From: Phycisphaerae bacterium
GTDB taxonomy: Bacteria > Planctomycetota > Phycisphaerae > SM23-33
Length of the DNA: 59,092 nucleotides
Assembly (NCBI GenBank): GCA_016782885.1
Contig: JADHXQ010000013.1
Coordinates: forward strand, 1 to 59,092
Direction of reading: 5' to 3'
Both the position numbers and the translations under genes were made by a program. Positions 52,404 through 59,092 of the stretch are shown piece after piece. Each line of letters begins with the position of its first letter. The stretch's first letter is position 1. The notes beneath the pieces were generated by a model that ran no database searches, was not told the DNA's origin, and saw only the letters and a program-made list of their open reading frames with translations.

Positions 52404-52822
52404 AGGTATGCGTTATTGACGCCAGTGTCATCGCCGCGGCCTTCTTTCAGGAACAGTTCGCCCAGGTCGCCGCGGCGCTGCTCGCGTCTGCTAGACCGCT
52501 GCACGCACCGGACCTGGTTATCTCCGAGGTCGCCAATGTCATCTGGAAGCGTCAAAGGCGAAATGAGATCGACAGTACCGAAGCCGCTGGGCTCCTGGCG
52601 GACTTCCAAATGCTACCGCTGAACATCACATCATCGAGCGAGTTGGTCGAATCAGCGCTCGAGTTGGCATTAGGGACTGGGCGAACAGTTTACGATTGCT
52701 TGTACTTGGCGTTGGCGGTGAAGACTGAGTCCATCATGGCCAGCGCCGACAAGCGCCTGGTAAATGCCCTGGTCGGCACGCCCCTCGATAAACACATCGT
52801 TTGGATCGGCGACCGGAAATAG
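52400..52822 (+). CDS. vapC: Toxin, VapC-type PIN-domain ribonuclease
   Basis: 140 residues, starting inside the antitoxin stop. The PIN-domain acidic set is intact: Asp7 (CVIDASVIAAAF), Glu43 (VISEVANVIW), Asp99 (RTVYDCLYLALA) and Asp117 (SADKRLV). VapC toxins cleave tRNA or rRNA with Mg2+ when the antitoxin is lost. The pair stands between the efflux operon and a sulfatase. With all acidic residues present, activity is likely. Confidence 0.92.
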   Translation: MKVCVIDASVIAAAFFQEQFAQVAAALLASARPLHAPDLVISEVANVIWKRQRRNEIDSTEAAGLLADFQMLPLNITSSSELVESALELALGTGRTVYDCLYLALAVKTESIMASADKRLVNALVGTPLDKHIVWIGDRK

Positions 52823-52852
52823 CGCCTCGGCGATTTTCCCCAAGGAGATATG

Positions 52853-54268
52853 ATGAAAAGGCGAGAGTTCATGCAGGCTGTTCTGGGGTTGGGTGCCGCG
52901 TCGTTGTGCCCCGGGCGCAATCACGCCGCGGTTGCCAAAACGAGCAAGCCCACCGTGCTGTTCATCGCGATCGACGATCTGAACCACTGGGTCGGTTATA
53001 CCGGGCGGAACCCGCAGACCCGCACGCCGAATATCGACCGCCTCTCGAAGATGGGCGTCTCGTTCACCAACGCCCACTGCGCCGCGCCGGCGTGCGAGCC
53101 TGCGCGGGCGGCGCTGTTTTCCGGTATGCGCCCGAGCACCACCGGATGCTACCTCAACGGGCATTCGTGGAAGAAGCACGTTCCCGAGGGCGTCTCGCTG
53201 AACGCGACGTTCCGCAAAGCCGGATACTACGTCGCGGGCATGGGCAAAACTTATCACAGCAGCGCCGCAAAGGGCATGCCTGCCGTCTACGCCTCGGGAT
53301 GGGATGAGTACCCGCCGCTGCCCAAACCGTCAACCGGCGGGGCCCAGAAATACCAGGGCTACCATGTGCCCCTGCCGCTGGACATGAAGGATGAGGACCT
53401 CGGCGACTGGCACACCACGGACTTCTGCATCAAACAGCTCAACAAGAAGCGAAACAAACCGCTGTTCCTCGCCTGCGGGCTTACCAAGCCGCACCTGCCA
53501 TGGGCTGTCCCGCGGAAGTACTACAAGATGTTCCCGCGCGACAAGATCAAGCTCCCCCCGCACATCACCGGCGACCTCGACGACATCCCGCCGGCCGGGC
53601 GGAAGATCGGCGTAATCGGCGATCATCCGAGGTTCCTCAAGTCCGGGCGATGGAAAGATGCGGTGCAGTCGTACCTCGCGACGATCGCCTACACCGACAT
53701 GAACGTCGGACGCCTCCTCGATGCCCTGGAGAAAAGCGACCACGCGGGCAAGACCATCATCGTCCTGTGGGGCGATCACGGGTGGCATCTCGGCGAGAAA
53801 GAACGCTGGCGGAAGTTCACCCTATGGGAAGAAGCCACCCGCGCCCCGCTGATCTGGGTGATACCCGGCGTGACCAAGGCTGGCGCAATCTGCAAACGCC
53901 CCGTCGACTTCATGAGCATCTATCCGACGCTCTGCGAGGCCGCCGGTATCGAAATCCCCGCTCACGTCGAGGGCAAGACCCTGCGCCCGCTGCTGACCGA
54001 CCCGGCGGCGTCCTGGGACGGAGTGGCGATCTGCACCCACGGATACATGAATCACGCCGTGCGATCCGAGCGATGGCGCTACATCCGCTACGCCGACGGA
54101 GGCGAGGAACTCTACGACCACGACAAGGACCCCCACGAACACACCAACCTCGCCAACGACCCCGCCCACGCCAAAACCAAGACCGACCTCGCCGCCCACC
54201 TGCCCAAGAAGAACGTCAAAAGCAAAGGCAGGCCTCGAAAGAAGGGCGGAAGCAAGAAGAAGAAATGA
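52853..54268 (+). CDS. Exported sulfatase, iduronate-2-sulfatase-like
   Basis: 471 residues from the second ATG (52853), five bases after AAGGAG; the ATG at 52850 is too close to that site. MKRREFMQAVLGLGAASLCPG is a Tat-type signal. FIAIDDLNHWVGYTGRNPQT is the metal-binding start of the IDS branch. Cys81 lies in ACEPAR (C-x-P-x-R) followed by LFSGMRPSTTG. GMGKTYHSS, CGLTKPHLPWAVPRKYY and LWGDHGWHLGEKERW complete the IDS-like signature. It would remove 2-O-sulfate from uronic-acid or similar residues in sulfated glycans. The C-terminus is a strongly basic tail of Lys/Arg/Gly. The start follows vapC by 30 bases, but function suggests no link. Confidence 0.92.
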   Translation: MKRREFMQAVLGLGAASLCPGRNHAAVAKTSKPTVLFIAIDDLNHWVGYTGRNPQTRTPNIDRLSKMGVSFTNAHCAAPACEPARAALFSGMRPSTTGCYLNGHSWKKHVPEGVSLNATFRKAGYYVAGMGKTYHSSAAKGMPAVYASGWDEYPPLPKPSTGGAQKYQGYHVPLPLDMKDEDLGDWHTTDFCIKQLNKKRNKPLFLACGLTKPHLPWAVPRKYYKMFPRDKIKLPPHITGDLDDIPPAGRKIGVIGDHPRFLKSGRWKDAVQSYLATIAYTDMNVGRLLDALEKSDHAGKTIIVLWGDHGWHLGEKERWRKFTLWEEATRAPLIWVIPGVTKAGAICKRPVDFMSIYPTLCEAAGIEIPAHVEGKTLRPLLTDPAASWDGVAICTHGYMNHAVRSERWRYIRYADGGEELYDHDKDPHEHTNLANDPAHAKTKTDLAAHLPKKNVKSKGRPRKKGGSKKKK

Positions 54269-54349
54269 GATTACGAAGACGCAGTTGGCGGAAGAACATG
54301 GTGAAATATCCGGGTTAACGCCTTGCGAGCTACCATGTCTCCCCCCCGT

Positions 54350-57300
54350 TTAGCGGCCGACGGCACGTCGGCCTGGTCCCGACGCAGTCGGGATTGTTGA
54401 CTTGTCGCGGAGCGACGGTGTTGTCATCGAACGAGGTCGAGTTGCCGCCGGCGCGGGGATATCGATCGCCAGTTCGCCGGACACCAGCACACCGGTCCAG
54501 GCGCCGGGGACCTTGTGAGTGATGGGCGGGCCGTCGTAGGCTACGGGACTCTGATCGATCCAGGTGTCACGCGCGTGACAGACTGCCACACGGACGGTGT
54601 GCCTGCCCGGAGAGAGCCCGGCCGCGACTATGGCGCCGACCTTTGCCCTCTGACCAGGCTTGATGTAGATGAACGGATCCTTACGGCTGGAGAAGGCACG
54701 GATCAGCATCGGCAGAGGATCGGACGCCCGATAATGCCATGGCTTTCCGTCACCGATGACCTGCGGAAACGGTGGACACAGGGCCAGGACCTTCTTTGTC
54801 TCGTTCGTTGCGTAGAGGTCGATGATAGCGCTGCCGTCGGCGGCACGCTTCGGCGCGAGCCGCAAGCTCAGCTTCACACCCGGTCGCCCGCGAAGCAGGA
54901 ACGCGCCGGTCTTTCGTCTGGCCAGATCGGCCGCGACCATGGCGTTCTCCAACTCGTTCAGTGGCGCAAGAGCCTGGTTCAGCATCTTCATGAGATCTTG
55001 CTGGGCCTTCCACGAAAACGACCTGTTTGGCCACATCCACCGCCACGAAAAGCCAACGTTGCTATAGAGCCACCGAGCCATGGGACGCTTGGATATCGGC
55101 ACGGTGAACTGCACGAATAGCCCCAATTCACCCGGCCGCAACCGCCGGCGCATGGACCTCATCAGCCCGGCGGATGTCGCGCGCCGGGCCGGCTGTGTGG
55201 TCTTCGGCAGATCCTTGACCGGAAAACGCAGCAGCAGCTTCTTCTCATCGATCGCAGGCGGACCCAGGTGGCCCAAGTCTTTGGGATACTTGGTCGCCAG
55301 AGTGGTGAAGTCTTTCCGCATCTTCCGCAGCGCCGCAATGCAGACCTGCTGCACCTTCATATCCCCCGGCGCCTTGCCCGATCGGGCGGCGCCTGTGGCA
55401 GGCATCATCTTCAGTGGGGCGAGGATCTTATCGATCACCCTCACAGCGTCACGGTTGCCGACCATGATTTTCCGCAGACTTTCGACGCGTTTCAACAGGT
55501 TCAGTTCCCAAGGCATGTGCTCGTAAAGATGCGGCCCGGGGGAGGTCCTGACCGTCAGAGAGTAGCTCTTGAGTTTAGGCACGGGATAGCTCTTGGCGGG
55601 CTTGACGTCGCTTGCTCTTTCCAGGAATCCCTCGGCCGCCAAGTGCTCGATGATCTTCCCGGCTCGCTGTTTGCTGATAACTACGGTTGCCCAGAAGGGC
55701 CTGGGCTTGTAGTCGGCCTCCAGGGTCGTAAGTTGCAGCGACTGCCCCGGACTCAGTGACTTACCTTGCGTTGTATGCCACCGAAGGGTCAACCGGAACG
55801 AATCGACTCGCTTTTTCAACAGCTTTGCCCGCTCGGCGGTTCTCTTTATTGCCGGCGCAGGACCCGATGCCGGGCCGCCGACGGCTTTGCGAGTCGTCGG
55901 CTTTGGTCTCAGCGGAGGCAGCTCCGGTCCCTTTGCCTCACGCGAGTTGGACTTCACGACGATTTCGCTTTTGGGGTCGGCGGGATCTTTCCGGACTCTG
56001 GCAGTCACAAACACAGGGCCGGTTGTTCCCAGCTTCGGCGTCCACCATGGTGCTGGGATTGTATTCAGGGCTCGTTGCCTGGTGGTAATGAACGGCAGTT
56101 TTGCTTCGATGCTGCCTCCGGGTTTGAGAGGCAACCACTTGACCTGAAGAACGCGCCCGCCAAGCTGCGCCGGCCACTGGGATGTTTTCTTCGCCCTCGT
56201 CCAGTGCGCCGTATGGGCGAAGCCGGCCTCGACGCGCTTCGTCTTGCGAATGATTTTGGGCCAGAAACGACGGGGATCAATCCGGTCCTTTAGATGCGAT
56301 GGTATCGAGCGTGCCGGTTCCGATGTCACGTAGCGGATTCTCATCTCCATAACGGACGACGCGTACCAGATGGTCCCGGGTCCACGATTGACGAGAACCG
56401 GCGGGCCGCTCTTGGGCAATTGAACGACCACCCGCTCGCCCTTGGGGCCCTTCGAGAGCTTGTCTTTGTTCTCCGCCCACCACTTTTTCCATGCGGCGGA
56501 TGCGGCTTTGCGATCGCCGGGCTCGGGCCCTACGTGCGTCAAGGGCTTCCTGACGGGGCTGGCGCCGGTGATCGCGCGAAGCGCCTCATCGGCCTCCCAC
56601 CAGACAGTGCGGTATGAATGACTTGTGTGGCCTCTTGGGCCGCCCACGAGTTTGTGGCGCGACCACGGATCGTCCATCGCCTTGAGCAGGACGGGCAGGG
56701 AGCGAACGTCCGGCCACTTGCCCAGCACCTGACAGGCAACCATGCGTGTAGATGCTTCCAGGTCGCGCGGGGCCTTGAGCAGCTCTTCCAACACTGCAAT
56801 CGCGTTGGGCACGATCTTACCGCTGCCATAGTAGTCTCGTGCGAGGATCAGGCCGTGGTGTTTCACGCCGACGTCGGTAGAGCCCAGCAGATACGGGAGC
56901 ATCAGCGGCCCGATGGCCTGGCGGCCTTTGAGCCAGGCGCAGTACTCGGCCTGAAGCCCTGCTTTGCGCTTCGCCAGATACTTACGGAACTCTCTTTCAA
57001 CCTCCCTGGCGTGCGCCTGCACGAACTTTGGGTCAGAGGCCGCCTTCTCCCACTGCTCCCGGTGCGGCTTGAGGCCTTTGAGCAGCTTGTCCATCGCCAT
57101 GCCGACCTCACCGTCGAGTACCTTTCGCAGGGCGTCGAGACGCTCGAGCATCTTCAGGTCCCAGGCCATAATCTCACGGTATCTGAATACACGCTGCTTA
57201 CCGTGGACGCGCAGCCAGAAGGCGTAGTACGTGCCGCGCGGCGCACCATCGCCCTTGATGTCCTCGGCGCGGGCGAAGAATCCGTCCCGGGCCAGCACGT

Positions 57301-58936
57301 CGACGAGCTTTCCTGCCGTCTGAGGGCTGATGACTCGATCGAGCCAGCGGTCGCGCGGCGCGTACTTGTCTTTGGACACACGCAAGTTCAGAGAACACAG
57401 ATCCCCAAGACCGCCGTGATGGCGGATGCTGAGTTCGAGAGAGTCGATTCTGTCCCTGACGACCTGTATCCGCCGGGCCGCCTTGCCTGGTTGGGTGGCG
57501 GCGGCTTTCTTCCGCCAGATCTTCCGCTGCGGGGCGAGGGCTTTGAGAACCTTATCCATCGCCTTGCCCGCGTCGGATCCCTTATCGAAGGCCTTCCGCA
57601 GAGCGTCAAGGCACTCGAGCATCTTCAGGTTCCAGCCGAGGTTGGCGTGGCAGTCGAGATTGTCGCTGCTGACTGTCAGCGAGTAGCACGGGCCTTTATG
57701 CACGGGCCAGGGGGTGAGCGTCCTCATCGCCCGGCGCGCCGTAACGTCGCCGGCGAGTTCAAAGTAGCCCGCCTTGTCCAAGGCGTCGACTGCAGCGAAC
57801 GCCTCCCGCTTCGACATGCCGATCATGGGCGCCGGCAGCTTGGCCGGGGCATCTACTGCCCAGTAAAGGTGCAGGTTCGGATAGGTATTGCGCTGTCTCG
57901 GATCAACAGGATGGTGTCGCAGGACCAGGTTGAGCGCCCTCTTGGAAGCCTTTATGCGTTTGGCGAACGATGCGGCCAGTTGCCGCCATATCTTCCGCTG
58001 CGGCTCGAGAGCTTTGAGGAGTGTGTCCATCGCCTTGGCGGCGTCGCCGTCGAGGACCTTCCGCAACGCATCGAGGCGTTTGAGCATTTTCAGATCCCAG
58101 CCGAGGGGTTCGTAAAGCCGCAGTTCGTTCGGTCCGGTTATCGTCAGAGCGTAGGTCGGTCCCTTGGGCGGCGCGAAGCCCTTGTTGTGCAAGTTCCCCG
58201 CTGCGGCCAGGATGCCGGTCCTGTCGAGGTGCTCGATGATGTTTTCGGTCTGAGGCTTTGAGATTTGCACAGCCGGCCAGATTGACGTTCGTGTGTCCCC
58301 AACTACGGGCACTCGAAGCGTCAGCGAGTAGTATGGCTTGTCCTTGTCCTGCCGGCCGTAATACCGAATAGCGAGCGTGAACTGCCCGATGTGCTTCTTC
58401 AGCAGCTTCGCCCGCTCGGTCGGCAGCTTGTCTCCGCCCGGGGGCAAAGACTTGATCAATTTCAGGTATTTCTCCACCGGACGGAGGTCCAGGCCGCCGG
58501 GCTGCGGCGGTGAGAGGTATACGACCGGCCTCAGTTGGAGCAGCTCGTCTTGCTTGTCTCCCCATCGCCGGAGGAACAGCAGCACCCGCTGGCCCTTGGT
58601 GTATTTCGCGTAGCCTACCCACCCGGTGGAGCGAAAACTCAGAGATTTTTTCTGCCACTTGCCCTTGAGTATCTTGTCGACCGTGACGTCGTAGAGCATG
58701 CCGGCGTCTTTGGCCGTGCGATCGTGTACCGCCGCAACCTTGCCCAGGACGACGAGTTCGGCTTTGGCGAGCAGGGCCTTCACTGCCTTAACCGTCTTGG
58801 GCGGCAAGCCCGCACCCGGCCGCGTGGCGGGTCGACTGGCCGCAACGTCGGCTGCCGCGGCCGGGGCGCCGGCTGCAGAAAGGACCAACGCCACTACCGC
58901 TGCGGCAATGAAGATGTACTTGGATTCATGTGTCAT
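54350..58936 (-). CDS. Very long secreted repeat protein, four copies of an unrecognised module plus HEAT repeats
   Basis: 1528 residues with AAGGAG before the ATG and a signal peptide (about 7-30). Residues 45-165 form a beta domain (LVVLGKVAAVHD...YTKGQRVLLFLRRW) often seen at the start of planctomycete secreted proteins. Then four copies of a module of about 145 residues lie at about 174-318, 326-475, 488-630 and 1034-1178. Each has a strand pair around xFxLxIRxH, an ISKxxAxxIIExLxxxGxL helix, a YxLTV strand and the helix WDLKMLxRLDALRKVLDG then KAMDKLLKALxPQRKIW. HEAT-like helices fill about 672-790. A beta-rich C-terminal domain (about 1390-1500) follows. No catalytic motif is visible. 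The function is unknown; I do not recognise the module. Confidence 0.85.
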   Translation of the reverse strand: MTHESKYIFIAAAVVALVLSAAGAPAAAADVAASRPATRPGAGLPPKTVKAVKALLAKAELVVLGKVAAVHDRTAKDAGMLYDVTVDKILKGKWQKKSLSFRSTGWVGYAKYTKGQRVLLFLRRWGDKQDELLQLRPVVYLSPPQPGGLDLRPVEKYLKLIKSLPPGGDKLPTERAKLLKKHIGQFTLAIRYYGRQDKDKPYYSLTLRVPVVGDTRTSIWPAVQISKPQTENIIEHLDRTGILAAAGNLHNKGFAPPKGPTYALTITGPNELRLYEPLGWDLKMLKRLDALRKVLDGDAAKAMDTLLKALEPQRKIWRQLAASFAKRIKASKRALNLVLRHHPVDPRQRNTYPNLHLYWAVDAPAKLPAPMIGMSKREAFAAVDALDKAGYFELAGDVTARRAMRTLTPWPVHKGPCYSLTVSSDNLDCHANLGWNLKMLECLDALRKAFDKGSDAGKAMDKVLKALAPQRKIWRKKAAATQPGKAARRIQVVRDRIDSLELSIRHHGGLGDLCSLNLRVSKDKYAPRDRWLDRVISPQTAGKLVDVLARDGFFARAEDIKGDGAPRGTYYAFWLRVHGKQRVFRYREIMAWDLKMLERLDALRKVLDGEVGMAMDKLLKGLKPHREQWEKAASDPKFVQAHAREVEREFRKYLAKRKAGLQAEYCAWLKGRQAIGPLMLPYLLGSTDVGVKHHGLILARDYYGSGKIVPNAIAVLEELLKAPRDLEASTRMVACQVLGKWPDVRSLPVLLKAMDDPWSRHKLVGGPRGHTSHSYRTVWWEADEALRAITGASPVRKPLTHVGPEPGDRKAASAAWKKWWAENKDKLSKGPKGERVVVQLPKSGPPVLVNRGPGTIWYASSVMEMRIRYVTSEPARSIPSHLKDRIDPRRFWPKIIRKTKRVEAGFAHTAHWTRAKKTSQWPAQLGGRVLQVKWLPLKPGGSIEAKLPFITTRQRALNTIPAPWWTPKLGTTGPVFVTARVRKDPADPKSEIVVKSNSREAKGPELPPLRPKPTTRKAVGGPASGPAPAIKRTAERAKLLKKRVDSFRLTLRWHTTQGKSLSPGQSLQLTTLEADYKPRPFWATVVISKQRAGKIIEHLAAEGFLERASDVKPAKSYPVPKLKSYSLTVRTSPGPHLYEHMPWELNLLKRVESLRKIMVGNRDAVRVIDKILAPLKMMPATGAARSGKAPGDMKVQQVCIAALRKMRKDFTTLATKYPKDLGHLGPPAIDEKKLLLRFPVKDLPKTTQPARRATSAGLMRSMRRRLRPGELGLFVQFTVPISKRPMARWLYSNVGFSWRWMWPNRSFSWKAQQDLMKMLNQALAPLNELENAMVAADLARRKTGAFLLRGRPGVKLSLRLAPKRAADGSAIIDLYATNETKKVLALCPPFPQVIGDGKPWHYRASDPLPMLIRAFSSRKDPFIYIKPGQRAKVGAIVAAGLSPGRHTVRVAVCHARDTWIDQSPVAYDGPPITHKVPGAWTGVLVSGELAIDIPAPAATRPRSMTTPSLRDKSTIPTASGPGRRAVGR

Positions 58937-59027
58937 CGGTAACTACTCCTTAACCCAACCTTCGCACTTTGGGGTCAATCTGTGACGTAAGTCCTTTGTT
59001 TACATTCAAACAGGCCGTAGGTCTTCA

Positions 59028-59092
59028 CTACAGGCCGGGCGTTTTCTCGGCCGGCGAGGGCGGAATCTGTTCGGTGGTGATTCTGGGCGGCG
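59028..59092 (-). CDS. Possible C-terminal end of a further leftward gene (partial)
   Basis: On the reverse strand one frame enters from the right edge and reads PPRITTEQIPPSPAEKTPGL before a TAG at 59030-59028. Pro-rich tails like this are common at protein ends, and the position 92 bases upstream of the long repeat protein suits an operon. Twenty codons are too few to be sure. Confidence 0.3.
   Translation of the reverse strand, partial: PPRITTEQIPPSPAEKTPGL

Noticed and set aside
56618..58261. 547-residue forward ORF over the repeat protein
   Set aside because: Its apparent repeats mirror the four modules of the real reverse-strand gene.
1..59092. CRISPR arrays, tRNA or rRNA genes, transposases
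   Set aside because: I looked for regular direct repeats with spacers, cloverleaf-type segments in intergenic DNA and transposase motifs, and found none. A tRNAscan-SE and ISfinder run would settle this.

Overview
The window looks like a chromosomal segment of a Planctomycetota bacterium, most likely Phycisphaerae-like. This is inference from gene content: several Tat-exported sulfatases, PEP-CTERM proteins with Arg-rich tails, EF-hand proteins, a DUF6807 protein next to a Gfo/Idh oxidoreductase, an exported sugar-isomerase-like protein, and a long hypothetical protein built of repeats. The DNA is GC-rich throughout. I see no rRNA, tRNA, CRISPR array, insertion sequence or replication origin.

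Layout. (1) 1-6819: a leftward sulfatase, alpha/beta hydrolase and sugar isomerase-like series, divergent from a seven-bladed PEP-CTERM propeller protein and a second sulfatase. (2) 6885-18218: a glycan-use locus. A leftward group carries a GH5-like enzyme, GH62 arabinofuranosidase, a lipoprotein and a LamG-GH32 enzyme. A rightward group carries an MFS permease, an SSS symporter, a second GH32 and a broken URO-D-family gene. (3) 18534-20968: two tandem secreted EF-hand proteins. (4) 21176-30260: housekeeping genes: murI, a HEAT lipoprotein, a zinc dehydrogenase, pgeF, a thioesterase, rpsU, a K+-dependent-type membrane pyrophosphatase with a long insert, rsfS and argS. (5) 30273-41160: a membrane protein, a propionyl/acetyl-CoA synthetase, a leftward DUF6807, sulfatase-HEAT and Gfo/Idh operon, and a B12-binding radical SAM protein. 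(6) 41555-44659: a PEP-CTERM cluster of subtilase, Cys/His putative protease and a miniature paralogue of the latter with a duplicated promoter. (7) 45184-52089: a Czc-type heavy-metal RND efflux operon headed by a small Cys/His-rich secreted protein. (8) 52173-52822: a FitA-like/VapC toxin-antitoxin pair. (9) 52853-59092: an iduronate-sulfatase-like enzyme and a 1528-residue protein with four copies of an unrecognised module.

How the parts fit (inference): the organism appears to be a degrader of sulfated and arabinose- or fructose-containing polysaccharides. Exported sulfatases and glycosidases would release sugars and sulfate, MFS and SSS carriers would import the products, and isomerase and dehydrogenase proteins would process them. 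PEP-CTERM proteins would be sorted by an exosortase encoded elsewhere. The best candidates for something new are the PEP-CTERM protease cluster (41.5-44.8 kb), the repeat protein (54.3-58.9 kb), the insert in the membrane pyrophosphatase, and the shifted Glu shared by both GH32 enzymes.
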